Shown: piece by piece, positions 18,925-28,148 of the stretch
Position numbering within the stretch: the stretch's first letter is position 1
Layout of the letters: each line of letters begins with the position of its first letter
From: Psychroserpens algicola
Lineage (GTDB): Bacteria; Bacteroidota; Bacteroidia; Flavobacteriales; Flavobacteriaceae
NCBI RefSeq assembly: GCF_014526325.1
Contig: NZ_JACNMJ010000002.1
Span: 310,001 to 374,000, forward strand
DNA length: 64,000 nt
Reading direction: 5' to 3'
Program-made: the position numbers and the translations under genes
The notes under the pieces: generated by a model
Databases searched by the model: none
What the model saw: the letters and a program-made list of their open reading frames with translations, nothing else
Told to the model about the DNA's origin: nothing

Positions 18925-18986
18925 AAGCTAATATTGATGTTACCCTCAAAAATAATAGTTTCATTGTAATTAGAATGAAAGAACAC

Positions 18987-18994
18987 TAACTTTG
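18987..18994 (+). promoter_or_regulatory. -33/-7 promoter for the TIGR02757 gene
   Basis: TAACTTTG (18987-18994) matches TAnnTTTG and has TTG at 18964-18966, 20 bp upstream, a standard -33/-7 spacing. It lies 22 bp before the proposed TTG start, which supports that start. Confidence 0.55.
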
Positions 18995-19016
18995 TTTTCC
19001 ATTTTAAAACTACCTT

Positions 19017-19781
19017 TTGAACCAAAAAGACCTGAAAGAGTTTCTCGATGCCAAAGTAGAACAATACAATCATCCTCGATTTATTGAAAGTGACCCTATT
19101 CAAATTCCGCATCAATTTTCAAAAAAAGAAGATATTGAAATTGCCGGATTTTTAACAGCAACCATTGCCTGGGGAAATCGAAAAAGTATTATTACTAAAG
19201 CGCATAAAATGATGCAACTCCTCGATCAAGCTCCTTATGATTTTATCATGAATCACAATGCCAACGACCTCGATAAGTTTCATGGCTTTGTACATCGAAC
19301 TTTTAATAGTGACGATTTTATTCAGTTTGTCAAGAGTTTAAAGCACTTATACGCCAATCATAACGGACTTGAAGCAGTGTTTTTAAAACATGCAAAAAAA
19401 GACACACTTCAGCATGCGATACATGAGTTTAAACATTATTTTTTTGAAATAGAACATTTAGAACGCTCCAAAAAGCATGTGAGCGATCCGTTAAAAAACT
19501 CGGCAGCTAAGCGTATCAATATGTTTTTACGCTGGATGGTAAGGCAAGATCAAAATGGTGTTGATTTTGGTATCTGGAAAAGCATCTCTCCTGCACTTCT
19601 CTCTTGTCCTTTAGATGTACACTCTGGAAATGTTGCCAGAAAATTAAAGCTTCTTAAACGCAAACAAAATGATGGTAAAGCTTTAATCGAACTAGATACA
19701 GCGCTTCGAAAACTGGATGCTAAAGACCCAGTAAAATATGATTTTGCTCTATTTGGTTTAGGTGTTTTTGAAGGGTTTTAA
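19017..19781 (+). CDS. TIGR02757 family protein
   Basis: A 254-residue soluble protein. The hallmark N-terminal block is present: LKEFLDAKVEQYNHPRFIESDPIQ followed, after a short break, by IPHQFSKKEDIEIAGFLTATIAWGNR. Other conserved parts are FHGFVHRTFNSDDF, NMFLRWMVRQDQNGVDFGIWKSI and LDVHSGNVARKLKLL. The 'FLRWMVR...VDFG.W......L..PLD.H' pattern is reminiscent of helix-hairpin DNA glycosylase folds (DUF2400 group), but no catalytic role is known. The start is TTG at 19017; it agrees with the family N-terminus and follows a good promoter. Confidence 0.85.
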   Translation: MNQKDLKEFLDAKVEQYNHPRFIESDPIQIPHQFSKKEDIEIAGFLTATIAWGNRKSIITKAHKMMQLLDQAPYDFIMNHNANDLDKFHGFVHRTFNSDDFIQFVKSLKHLYANHNGLEAVFLKHAKKDTLQHAIHEFKHYFFEIEHLERSKKHVSDPLKNSAAKRINMFLRWMVRQDQNGVDFGIWKSISPALLSCPLDVHSGNVARKLKLLKRKQNDGKALIELDTALRKLDAKDPVKYDFALFGLGVFEGF

Positions 19782-19816
19782 AGTCCTAGCACAGACACAA
19801 TATAACTGTGTTAAGT

Positions 19817-21709
19817 TTACTTATGTAACCAAGCATTTCGCAACTTAACTTGTGCCTCTGTAGCATTTTTGTTTATGGTTAAGGCCTTAACCGTTGTAAA
19901 CGCTTTAGTAAGCTTGGTTTTAATATCCATAGTTTTTCCGTTACGCTCAATAACAACTTCAATATCATCGCCTGGCTCCCAGTTATACATATGTTGTATC
20001 ATAGTATTAGCATTCTCTGGAATTATCTTAATTCGGTTGACAGATAACAAAACATCATTAGCCAAAACGCCTTGCTCCACCCAAAAACTATTTCCTTTTA
20101 CAGCATCATTAAAAAATACTGTTCTATTGTCTTTATCAGCTTCTAAAATCACACCTTCACCAGATTCCATATACAAACACTCAACCTGTAAATCTGCTTT
20201 ATGAACACCTACTTTATCAAAAAATGTATTATAATCTATTGGTGTTCCACCAACGACGTGTGTTTTTAAAAATACTCCAACCGAAGGATAGGTCATAGCA
20301 GTAATTTCTTCAATTAAGGTATCATCTTCAAACGGTTTTTCTATGCCATATGTATGAGATAACTCTTTCATTAATGATAACATACTTCGATTACCATGAC
20401 TTTCTTCTCGCAATAAAATATCTAAACACATGCCTATAAGTGCTCCTTTTTGATACACATTAGCATAATTTGCAGCATAAGGCTGACTTATAATTTTTTC
20501 GCTCATTTCAGTAAAACTCATAGTATCATCATAATACTTAGCGTAATTGATTTCTTTTTCAATGGTTGTTAAGTAGGTCTGTATATCTACTAAACCTTCA
20601 TAAACCTGAAAATGTTGAGCAAAATATTCGGTCACACCTTCATACATCCATAAGTGTTTTGAAAAGCTTGGATCGTTATAATCAAAATAATGCACATCTT
20701 CAGAATGCACAGTAAGTGGTGTTACAATATGAAAAAACTCATGAGCCACAACATCGATGACAGATGCTGCCAATTCTTCTTTATTATATCGCTCTCTCAA
20801 CACAACTACAGTTGATGTATGATGCTCTAGTGCTCCAAAGCCTCTTGGTGCATCAGCACTTTCATCAGACAAATACAAATAGATATCATAACGCGAAGTA
20901 CTATCAATATCACCTAAATACGATTTTTGAGCTTTCATCATTTTATACACCGTTTCTTTCAAACTAGTGGCTGTATGTACTTTATTTGGTGAATAAACAC
21001 TTAAAACAATCTTTATGTCACCTACCATAAATTCTTCTACATCTAATTCGCCATACATCATAGGATTGTCTGTAATGTCAAAATAGCGTGGCGCATAATA
21101 TGATGTCGTTTTTTGTGTGCCATCAACACTAATTGTACTACTTGTTTCTTGAAGTGCAGATGTACGCTCAAAGTGAGTAGGCGCAGTAACATTTAAAGTA
21201 TATTGAGCGTCTTTTAGCGAGTCAAAGTACCCAATAAATCCATGTAGGTTTAAAACATAATTATCAGCTTCAATATTTGTGCCTCCTGGAGAAAACGGAA
21301 TTTCATTACCAGAAAAACGACCTGATTTTTCCTGATCATACGTATCATTAACCCAGTATTTAATCTCATCAAGCTGAGTCGCATTAGCTATAGTCCATGA
21401 ATTTACATCTTGCTTAATTGTTGCCATTTCATTGCCATTATAATCATAGGCTTTAAAATCCTCAATAAACTTTCCGAAATCACTAACCTCATAAAACCCC
21501 TGAATAACCTTTGGCATTCTGTATACCACAGTGTCTTGTGTAAATCGCCCAGGATTAATCATTACTGGCGCTTTATCGTTTACTACTTCTGATAAATTAA
21601 TAGCTGTTGAAATAGGAATTGCCGTTGCCAAATCATTTTGAACAACTTTAGACGAACCGCATGCTATTAGCAAAACTCCAAGAACGAAAATTAAAAAAAT
21701 ACGAGTCAT
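19817..21709 (-). CDS. M61-family metallopeptidase with PDZ domain, lipoprotein
   Basis: Glycyl-aminopeptidase-like zinc peptidase of 630 residues. A lipoprotein signal (MTRIFLIFVLGVLLIAC) anchors it in the envelope. The N-terminal half is beta-rich; the catalytic site is H323-E324-F-F-H327 with the third ligand probably E357 in WMYEGVTEYFAQ, the M61 pattern. A PDZ domain occupies about 520-600 (GNSFWVEQGVLANDVLLSVNRIKI). Flavobacteria usually carry several such peptidases for peptide uptake or envelope quality control; the substrate is not predictable. It is convergent with TIGR02757 and divergent from the glycosyltransferase. Confidence 0.88.
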   Translation of the reverse strand: MTRIFLIFVLGVLLIACGSSKVVQNDLATAIPISTAINLSEVVNDKAPVMINPGRFTQDTVVYRMPKVIQGFYEVSDFGKFIEDFKAYDYNGNEMATIKQDVNSWTIANATQLDEIKYWVNDTYDQEKSGRFSGNEIPFSPGGTNIEADNYVLNLHGFIGYFDSLKDAQYTLNVTAPTHFERTSALQETSSTISVDGTQKTTSYYAPRYFDITDNPMMYGELDVEEFMVGDIKIVLSVYSPNKVHTATSLKETVYKMMKAQKSYLGDIDSTSRYDIYLYLSDESADAPRGFGALEHHTSTVVVLRERYNKEELAASVIDVVAHEFFHIVTPLTVHSEDVHYFDYNDPSFSKHLWMYEGVTEYFAQHFQVYEGLVDIQTYLTTIEKEINYAKYYDDTMSFTEMSEKIISQPYAANYANVYQKGALIGMCLDILLREESHGNRSMLSLMKELSHTYGIEKPFEDDTLIEEITAMTYPSVGVFLKTHVVGGTPIDYNTFFDKVGVHKADLQVECLYMESGEGVILEADKDNRTVFFNDAVKGNSFWVEQGVLANDVLLSVNRIKIIPENANTMIQHMYNWEPGDDIEVVIERNGKTMDIKTKLTKAFTTVKALTINKNATEAQVKLRNAWLHK

Positions 21710-21811
21710 TAGTAATTATAAAGGGATTAACATCTTAGTTTTTGTCGCACAAAACTACAATCTGTTATAACTTATATAGCTAAGGTTTTGTTAAAAGGTT
21801 ATTTTTATGCC

Positions 21812-22819
21812 ATGAATCAAGACACCATAAGTATTCTAATTCCGTTTAAGAACACAGAGCACTATCTAGAAGAGTGCCTAGACTCTGTGATAGCACAAGA
21901 GCATCAAAACTGGGAACTGCTTATCGTTGACGATCATTCTACCGATAATAGCTATACACTTGTTAGCGCTTACGCGGAAAAAGATAAACGTGTCAAACTC
22001 TTTAAAAATAAGGGTAATGGTATCATTGAAGCCTTACGTTTAGCCTTTTCTGAAAGTTCCGGAACTTATATAACTCGAATGGACAGCGATGATATAATGC
22101 ATCCTCAAAAACTTGGTACTATGCTCAAGAACTTGAAATCACATGGTAGGCAAACTGTCGCTCTCGGACTAGTAAAATACTTTAGCGCAGATGGTATCGG
22201 AGAAGGTTATGCAAAGTATGAAGCCTGGCTCAATACCTTAACTCGTGAAGGTAAAAATTACTCAGAAATCTACAAAGAGTGTGTGATCCCTTCACCTTGC
22301 TGGATGCTTCATCGTGATGATTTATTAGCCTGTAATGCCTTTACTCCCAATCGGTATCCTGAAGATTATGATTTGACATTTCGGTTTTATAAACATAACA
22401 TCAAATGCATCCCATCTCAAAAGTGCTTGCATTATTGGAGAGATTATAGTACCAGAGCTTCAAGAACCGATAAACACTATACTGAAAATCATTTTTTAGA
22501 ACTTAAAGTGGACTATTTTTTAGAACTGGATTATAATGCATCTCGGCCACTAATACTTTGGGGCGCTGGTCAAAAAGGAAAAAGAGTAGCCAAACTTTTA
22601 AAGCAAAAACAAGTTCCTTTTATATGGGTTTGTGATAACCCAAAAAAAATAGGAAAACATATTTATGATGAACAGCTTTTTGGTTTCGAGCATTTAAAAA
22701 CCTTAAGCAATCCACAAACCATTGTAACAGTAGCTAATAACGAATCGCAATTGGAAATAAAAACATATCTAAAAAATCAAGGAATGAGCGCTATGCAAGA
22801 TTATTTTTTCTTTTGTTAA
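21812..22819 (+). CDS. GT2 glycosyltransferase fused to a nucleotide-sugar-type Rossmann domain
   Basis: The N-terminal 220 residues are a GT-A family 2 glycosyltransferase: ISILIPFKNTEHYLEECLDSVIAQ, ELLIVDDHSTDNSY, the DxD-type TRMDSDDIMHPQKL and PSPCWMLHRDDLL. Residues from about 243 on form a second unit, RPLILWGAGQKGKRVAKLL with WVCDNPKKIGKHIYDEQLFGFEHL, which has the GAGxxG Rossmann start seen in PglD-like or sugar-epimerase-like domains. The frame extends to a TTG at 21788, but the ATG at 21812 gives the normal GT2 N-terminus. Acceptor and donor are unknown; no glycan gene cluster adjoins it. Confidence 0.8.
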   Translation: MNQDTISILIPFKNTEHYLEECLDSVIAQEHQNWELLIVDDHSTDNSYTLVSAYAEKDKRVKLFKNKGNGIIEALRLAFSESSGTYITRMDSDDIMHPQKLGTMLKNLKSHGRQTVALGLVKYFSADGIGEGYAKYEAWLNTLTREGKNYSEIYKECVIPSPCWMLHRDDLLACNAFTPNRYPEDYDLTFRFYKHNIKCIPSQKCLHYWRDYSTRASRTDKHYTENHFLELKVDYFLELDYNASRPLILWGAGQKGKRVAKLLKQKQVPFIWVCDNPKKIGKHIYDEQLFGFEHLKTLSNPQTIVTVANNESQLEIKTYLKNQGMSAMQDYFFFC

Positions 22820-22898
22820 AATTCTCAAAAGCAAAAGCAACTAATCGCATATCATTTTCTATATTTGATTTTTAACACAAACAATCCCAATACTAGGA

Positions 22899-24824
22899 AT
22901 GCAGTTTAAACACCCAGAACTTCTTTACGCATTATTTCTGCTCGTCATTCCAATTATTATACATTTATTTCAACTCCGAAAATTTAAGAGTGTTCCCTTC
23001 ACTAATGTTCAGTTTTTAAAAGAACTAACCATTCAAACTCGTAAAAGTTCTCAGCTAAAAAAATGGCTAACCTTACTAACTAGACTATTATTATTAGCAT
23101 GTATTATCATTGCCTTTGCTCAGCCTTATATATCTAATTCGGACAGCTTCAACACCAAAAGTGAAACGGTTATTTATTTGGATAATTCGTTTAGTATGCA
23201 ATCGCCGAGTTCTAATGGAAGCTTGCTAAATTCGGCCATACAAGATATTATTGAAAATATTGATGAGAATGAACAAATTTCGATTTTTACCAACAATGCC
23301 AACTTTAATAATACTAGTGTAAAAGCTATAAAAAATGACTTGATACAATTGCAACATTCGCCAAACCAATTGGCTTATGACGCCGTAGTTTTAAAAGGAA
23401 AAAAGCTGTTTTCAAAAGATGAAAGTGCTATAAAAAATTTAGTCATAGTATCAGATTTCCAACAAAAAAAGGAAACGTTAACAAACTTAAATGATAGTGT
23501 AGTAAATATAAAACTGGTACAACTCAAACCTTCTAATCAAAATAATATTTCAGTAGATTCTGTTTATATTTCAAAAACTACAGTTGAAAATTTAGAACTC
23601 ACTGTACGTATTAAAAATCAAGGTGAAGCAATAGAAACATTGCCTGTTTCTCTATTTAATGACACTAAACTCATAGCAAAAACAGCAGTATCAATTACTG
23701 ATGAAGCCACTACAAATTTTACTATTCCTGCAAACGCTGTATTTAACGGAAAAATTGTTGTAGATGATCGCAATCTTCAGTATGACAATACCTTATATTT
23801 TAATATTGATCAACGTGAAAAAATTAACGTTTTAGCTATCAATGAAGCCGACGACAACTTTCTAAAAAAGATCTATACAAGTGACGAATTTGAGTATATG
23901 TCAACCAATTTCAACGCCTTGAATTACAATGTACTTGAGCAGCAAAATTTAATTGTTTTAAATGAATTAAAAGACATCCCAAATTCATTGACAACCACTT
24001 TAAAATCATTTACAGACAACGGCGGAAGCATATTAATTATTCCTTCAAGTGATGCAAGATTAGATAATTATAATCAGTTATTTACGTTGTACGGGTTTTC
24101 TAGTTTCAGCACCTCTAATATTGCAGAGAAAAAAATTACGACAATACACTTTTCGCATCCTTTACTGAGCAATGTATTTGACAAGCGTGTTAGCAATTTT
24201 CAGTATCCGAAAGTAAATTCATTTTATGCCAATTCATCAAATTCTGTTGGATCAATTTTGAGCTTTGAAGACGGAATGTCATTCTTATCGCAGTCTGGAA
24301 ATGCATATCGCTTTTCCGCAGCATTAGACACTAAAAATTCAAACTTTAAAAATTCGCCACTTATTGTTCCAATTCTTTACAATATTGGGAAACAAAGTTT
24401 AAAAACTGGTAACTTATTTTATACTATTGGTGAGCAAAATACAATTGACATTGCGACGAAACTACAGCAAGACGATATACTTACCTTAGTAAATGGCGAA
24501 CACTCGGTAATACCACTACAGCAAACCTATGATAATAAAGTAGAGCTCATTACTAACACCTATCCTGATGTGGCTGGAATTATTTCGGTAAAAAATAAAG
24601 ATGCTTTTCTTAAAAATCTAAGTTTTAATTTTAACCGAAGTGAAAGCAATCTGAACTACTTTGACACACAGGATATTGTAAATACAACTGTTAATAATTC
24701 GGTAGCTTCTGCCATTAGTGATATCAAAAGTGCAACTAATGTTAACGAACTATGGAAATGGTTTGTTATTTTTGCAGTGATTTTCTTAATCATTGAAATG
24801 CTCATATTAAAATTTCTAAAATGA
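22899..24824 (+). CDS. BatA-domain and vWA-domain membrane protein
   Basis: A 641-residue inner-membrane protein. It begins with the BatA (aerotolerance N-terminal) signature MQFKHPELLYALFLLVIPIIIHLF, then FKSVPFTNVQFLKEL and a second membrane segment (WLTLLTRLLLLACIIIAFAQ). A von Willebrand A-like domain follows with a MIDAS DxSxS at D95-N-S97-F-S99. The long middle part is periplasmic (LELTVRIKNQGEAIETLPVSLF), and a last membrane helix closes the protein (WFVIFAVIFLIIEMLILKFL). These proteins are common and poorly understood in Bacteroidota. It opens a six-gene run and overlaps the next gene by 4 bases (ATGA). Confidence 0.85.
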   Translation: MQFKHPELLYALFLLVIPIIIHLFQLRKFKSVPFTNVQFLKELTIQTRKSSQLKKWLTLLTRLLLLACIIIAFAQPYISNSDSFNTKSETVIYLDNSFSMQSPSSNGSLLNSAIQDIIENIDENEQISIFTNNANFNNTSVKAIKNDLIQLQHSPNQLAYDAVVLKGKKLFSKDESAIKNLVIVSDFQQKKETLTNLNDSVVNIKLVQLKPSNQNNISVDSVYISKTTVENLELTVRIKNQGEAIETLPVSLFNDTKLIAKTAVSITDEATTNFTIPANAVFNGKIVVDDRNLQYDNTLYFNIDQREKINVLAINEADDNFLKKIYTSDEFEYMSTNFNALNYNVLEQQNLIVLNELKDIPNSLTTTLKSFTDNGGSILIIPSSDARLDNYNQLFTLYGFSSFSTSNIAEKKITTIHFSHPLLSNVFDKRVSNFQYPKVNSFYANSSNSVGSILSFEDGMSFLSQSGNAYRFSAALDTKNSNFKNSPLIVPILYNIGKQSLKTGNLFYTIGEQNTIDIATKLQQDDILTLVNGEHSVIPLQQTYDNKVELITNTYPDVAGIISVKNKDAFLKNLSFNFNRSESNLNYFDTQDIVNTTVNNSVASAISDIKSATNVNELWKWFVIFAVIFLIIEMLILKFLK

Positions 24825-26074
24825 ACGTACTTGTAAAATCTGCCACAATAGTTGACCCTAAAAGCGATTTTCACAATCAAACCGTTGATATTCTAATAGA
24901 AAAAGGAACAATTTCTCAGATTTCAAAACGCATTCAAAATCCGAAAAACTATAAAGAAATCAGACGAGATAATCTTCATGTATCTCAAGGTTGGTTTGAC
25001 AGTAGCGTGAGTTTTGGAGAACCAGGATATGAAGAACGTGAAACTATCGCAAATGGCCTCGATACAGCTGCCAAATCAGGATTTACTGCAGTTGCCGTCA
25101 ATGCAAATACCAACCCTGTCATTGATTCGTATGCTGATATTTCATTTTTAAAATCGAAAGCTGAGAAACATGCCGTTAACCTCTATCCTATTGGCGCTTT
25201 AACGAAACACAGTGACGGTACCGACTTGGCAGAGTTGTTTGACATGAAAACCGCTGGAGCCGTAGCCTTTTATGATTACCAGCATCCGATTGCTAATCCT
25301 AACTTAATGAAGTTGGCACTACAGTATGCAAGTAACTTTAAAGGTTTGGTATGCTCATTTCCGCAGGAATCAAAAATTAGCGGATTAGGTGTGATGAACG
25401 AAAATGTAACAAGCACTTCGCTAGGTTTAAAAGGAAATCCAGCACTAGCAGAAGAGTTACAAGTAGCAAGAGATTTATTTATTTTAGAGTATACAGAAGG
25501 CAAACTTCATATTCCAACCATTTCTACAGCGAAATCTGTAGAATTAATTCGAGCTGCAAAACAGAAGAAACTTGATGTAAGTTGCAGTGTTGCTATTCAT
25601 AATCTGATATATACTGATGAGCATTTAAAGACCTTCAATACCAACTTCAAAGTATTACCGCCTTTAAGAACGCAAAAAGACATCGATGCGCTCATTTCAG
25701 GAGTAAAAGATGGTACTATTGACATGGTTACGAGCGATCATAATCCTATAGATATCGAAGACAAAAAAATAGAATTTGACTATGCAAAATATGGCACAAT
25801 CGGATTAGAGAGTGCTTTTGGTGCCTTAAATTCAATATTCACGATAAAGAAAACTGTAGAACTGCTCACCAATGGTAGAGAGCGCTATGCTATGGACACC
25901 ACTCCTATTGCTGTTGGCAATTCAGCAAATTTATCCATGTTTAACCCAAACAGCACTTATACGTTTACAAAAGATCACATGTTTTCAAGGTCAAAAAATG
26001 CTATGTTTGAAGGTCACAACCTAAAAGGTAATGTTTACGGAATTATTGCTAATAATCAATTGGTAATACAATAA
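24821..26074 (+). CDS. Dihydroorotase-like protein lacking metal ligands (probable pseudoenzyme)
   Basis: Amidohydrolase fold of 417 residues aligned by eye with class I dihydroorotase: N-terminal MNVLVKSATIVDP, GFTAVAVNANTNPVID, GALTKHSDGTDLAEL, and C-terminal TIGLESAFGALN and VGNSANLSMFNP. The metal and substrate motif DxHxHxREPG is changed to D60-S-S62-V-S64-F-G66-EPG, so both zinc histidines and the substrate Arg are gone. The later H-[IV]-x-H-[IVS]-S-T is HIPTIST, with its second His lost, while VTSDHNP keeps the Asp. It should not bind the usual binuclear centre; a structural role like the inactive pDHO subunits of some ATCases is possible. Overlaps the BatA gene by 4 bases; DUF4870 follows after 3. 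Confidence 0.8.
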   Translation: MNVLVKSATIVDPKSDFHNQTVDILIEKGTISQISKRIQNPKNYKEIRRDNLHVSQGWFDSSVSFGEPGYEERETIANGLDTAAKSGFTAVAVNANTNPVIDSYADISFLKSKAEKHAVNLYPIGALTKHSDGTDLAELFDMKTAGAVAFYDYQHPIANPNLMKLALQYASNFKGLVCSFPQESKISGLGVMNENVTSTSLGLKGNPALAEELQVARDLFILEYTEGKLHIPTISTAKSVELIRAAKQKKLDVSCSVAIHNLIYTDEHLKTFNTNFKVLPPLRTQKDIDALISGVKDGTIDMVTSDHNPIDIEDKKIEFDYAKYGTIGLESAFGALNSIFTIKKTVELLTNGRERYAMDTTPIAVGNSANLSMFNPNSTYTFTKDHMFSRSKNAMFEGHNLKGNVYGIIANNQLVIQ

Positions 26075-26077
26075 GTC

Positions 26078-26410
26078 ATGACAGATAAGACAATACAAGA
26101 CGGTAAAACCTTAGCCTGTGTGAGCTACATTCCAATTTTTGGAACACTTATCGCCTACTACCTCAATGCAGACAAGAAAAACCCTTTTACTAGCTTTCAT
26201 GTAAGACAAGCCCTTGGTATCTTTTTATTTTATCTCATCTGTGCCATAAGTGTTAGCAATTACGATTCTTCGACATTGCGATTATGGCTTTGGGGCATTT
26301 TTGGCACCTTAATTCTCTATGGTTTTTTTATGGCATTTTTAGGCAAACAACAAACGGTACCAGTTATTGGTCCGTTATTTCAAAAATGGTTTTCTAATAT
26401 CGGAACTTAA
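26078..26410 (+). CDS. DUF4870-like small membrane protein
   Basis: A 110-residue integral membrane protein with three hydrophobic helices: TLACVSYIPIFGTLIAYYL (about 11-29), FHVRQALGIFLFYLICAISV (40-59) and LWGIFGTLILYGFFMAFLG (70-89). The FHVRQALG motif is the hallmark of the DUF4870/Tic20-like group. Function unknown. Three bases after the dihydroorotase-like gene and six before the esterase, so it belongs to the same operon. Confidence 0.75.
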   Translation: MTDKTIQDGKTLACVSYIPIFGTLIAYYLNADKKNPFTSFHVRQALGIFLFYLICAISVSNYDSSTLRLWLWGIFGTLILYGFFMAFLGKQQTVPVIGPLFQKWFSNIGT

Positions 26411-26416
26411 TAACAT

Positions 26417-27058
26417 ATGACATTACATCACATCACCAGACCTTCCAGTTTAAAGGATAATGCACCACTTCTCATTATGTTTCATGGCTATGGAAGTGAT
26501 GAAAATGATTTATTTTCATTTGCTCAAGAATTACAGGAAGAATTATTTATAATTTCAGTTCGTGCTCCTCATCCAATGCAACCTTATGGAAATGCCTGGT
26601 ATGCCATAAATTTTGATGCTCAACAAAACAAATGGAATGATGTAGAACAAGCTATAGAATCGCGAGATCATATTGCTGCCTTTATTGACGAAGCCTGTGC
26701 CGAATACCCTGTAGATAAAACAAATGTGACACTTTTGGGCTTTAGTCAAGGTACTATTTTGAGTTATGCCGTGGCACTTAGTTATCCTGAAAAAGTAAAA
26801 AACATAATCGCTCTGAGCGGCTACATAAGTGAGGATATGCTTGCTGATAATTTAACAGATAAGGATTATTCACATTTGGATTTTTATTGCTCTCACGGAA
26901 GTCAAGATCAGGTTATTCCAGTGGATTGGGCTAGAAAAGCGCCAAAATTTTTGGATCAGTTACACATCAAACACACGTATTCTGAGTTTCCTGTAGGACA
27001 TGGCGTAGCACCACAAAACTTCTATGGTTTTAGAAGTTGGTTAGAAGATAGATTATAG
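26417..27058 (+). CDS. Phospholipase/carboxylesterase family alpha/beta hydrolase
   Basis: Cytoplasmic esterase of 213 residues. The full catalytic triad is visible: nucleophile S110 in GFSQG, D164 in SQDQVIPVDWA and H195 in VGHGVAPQN. The oxyanion-loop motif MFHGYGSDENDLF and the AP-x-P-x-x-x-Y-G-x-x-W-Y segment (APHPMQPYGNAWY) are typical of the YpfH/APT1-like subfamily. Likely substrates are short acyl esters or S-acyl groups. No signal peptide. The next gene (lipoprotein) starts 4 bp downstream. Confidence 0.88.
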   Translation: MTLHHITRPSSLKDNAPLLIMFHGYGSDENDLFSFAQELQEELFIISVRAPHPMQPYGNAWYAINFDAQQNKWNDVEQAIESRDHIAAFIDEACAEYPVDKTNVTLLGFSQGTILSYAVALSYPEKVKNIIALSGYISEDMLADNLTDKDYSHLDFYCSHGSQDQVIPVDWARKAPKFLDQLHIKHTYSEFPVGHGVAPQNFYGFRSWLEDRL

Positions 27059-27062
27059 TATT

Positions 27063-27611
27063 ATGAAGATTAAACTACTCGCATTACTCTGTTTTACAGC
27101 ACTTTTATCTTGTAAAAATGACAGTGATATTTACAAAACCACCTCAGGTGCTTATGCGTCTAAACAAGGAAAATTTGTTGCTAAATTTCCAACTGAACCA
27201 CTTTTAAGTGTACATGAGAATAAAATCGGCTTTAAAGAATTTCAAGTGTATGCGTACAGATCAACTCTAGGCACTAATAAGATTTTCTCAGTAGAATATT
27301 TTGATTATCCAGGAGACATGATTGAAGCTATGCCTAATCAAGAATTTCTAGAACAGGCTGTCTCTAATTACACCTATCAAATGTCTGCTAATTTTGAATT
27401 AGATTTTAAGGAACCTGTCAGTAATGGAGATTTAGAAGGCATTTACTTTGTACTCCAACCAAAAGAAAATGCAACAATACATGGACTCAAAGGCATGATA
27501 TTAGGTGAAGTGTTTAAGACATCAAACCGGGTGTATACCATTACCTATTTAGGAATACCTGATGCCAAAGTTGATGCGTTTATTGACTCCTTTACCATAA
27601 TTAACGAGTAG
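27063..27611 (+). CDS. Lipoprotein of unknown function
   Basis: A 182-residue lipoprotein with signal peptide MKIKLLALLCFTALLSC (lipobox LLSC). The mature part is a single domain with the shape of PsbP/Mog1-like proteins: GKFVAKFPTEPLLSVH, KIFSVEYFDYPGDM, LEQAVSNYTYQ, GLKGMILGEVFKTSNRVYTITYLG and a final helix VDAFIDSFTI. This resembles small lipid-anchored proteins that appear alone in many flavobacteria. Its role in the operon is unknown. The GNAT gene follows after 2 bp. Confidence 0.65.
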   Translation: MKIKLLALLCFTALLSCKNDSDIYKTTSGAYASKQGKFVAKFPTEPLLSVHENKIGFKEFQVYAYRSTLGTNKIFSVEYFDYPGDMIEAMPNQEFLEQAVSNYTYQMSANFELDFKEPVSNGDLEGIYFVLQPKENATIHGLKGMILGEVFKTSNRVYTITYLGIPDAKVDAFIDSFTIINE

Positions 27612-27613
27612 AA

Positions 27614-28147
27614 ATGAAATATCTTCTCACAGGTGAACACACCGAGCGTCTTAATTTTAGGTTAGTTACCTTAGAAGACTTCGAGCTATGGCTACCACTG
27701 TTTGAAGAAGAACATGTAGCTAAATTTCTTGGTATAGACCAAAATCTATCCCCTTTCGAACAATGTGAATTTTGGTTCAATAAAGTATTCCATAGATATG
27801 ACAATGGTCTTGGAGGCATGAATGCACTTATCGATAAAAACACTGGTGAATTTATTGGACAATGCGGACTCTTAGTACAAACTGTTGATGAGGAAGAACG
27901 CCTGGAAATCGGATATTCTATATGTCCCAAACACTGGAAAAAGGGCTACGCTCTAGAGGCGGCTATAAAATGTAAGAACTATTGCTTTGAACATGAATTT
28001 ACAGATAACCTTATGTCGATGATGCACATCGATAATATAGGTTCAGAACTTGTAGCAAGAAGAAATGGTATGACTTTCGAAAAACAGGTAAAATCCTTTT
28101 ATGTCTTTAGTATTTCAAAAGCACAATGGGAAAGCCAAAAAGAATAG
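27614..28147 (+). CDS. GNAT family N-acetyltransferase (RimJ/RimL-like)
   Basis: Acetyl-CoA-dependent acetyltransferase of 177 residues. It starts with TERLNFRLVTLEDFELWLPLF, then IGQCGLLVQTVDEEERLEIGYSICPKHWKKGYALEA, where the W-x-x-G-Y/K-x-x-x-A segment is motif A for acetyl-CoA, and closes with LMSMMHIDNIGSELVARRNGMTFEK. This is the layout of ribosomal-protein and amino-sugar acetyltransferases; the acceptor is unknown. It closes the run that starts with the BatA gene and is convergent with the next gene, with only 1 bp between stops. Confidence 0.85.
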   Translation: MKYLLTGEHTERLNFRLVTLEDFELWLPLFEEEHVAKFLGIDQNLSPFEQCEFWFNKVFHRYDNGLGGMNALIDKNTGEFIGQCGLLVQTVDEEERLEIGYSICPKHWKKGYALEAAIKCKNYCFEHEFTDNLMSMMHIDNIGSELVARRNGMTFEKQVKSFYVFSISKAQWESQKE

Positions 28148-28148
28148 C

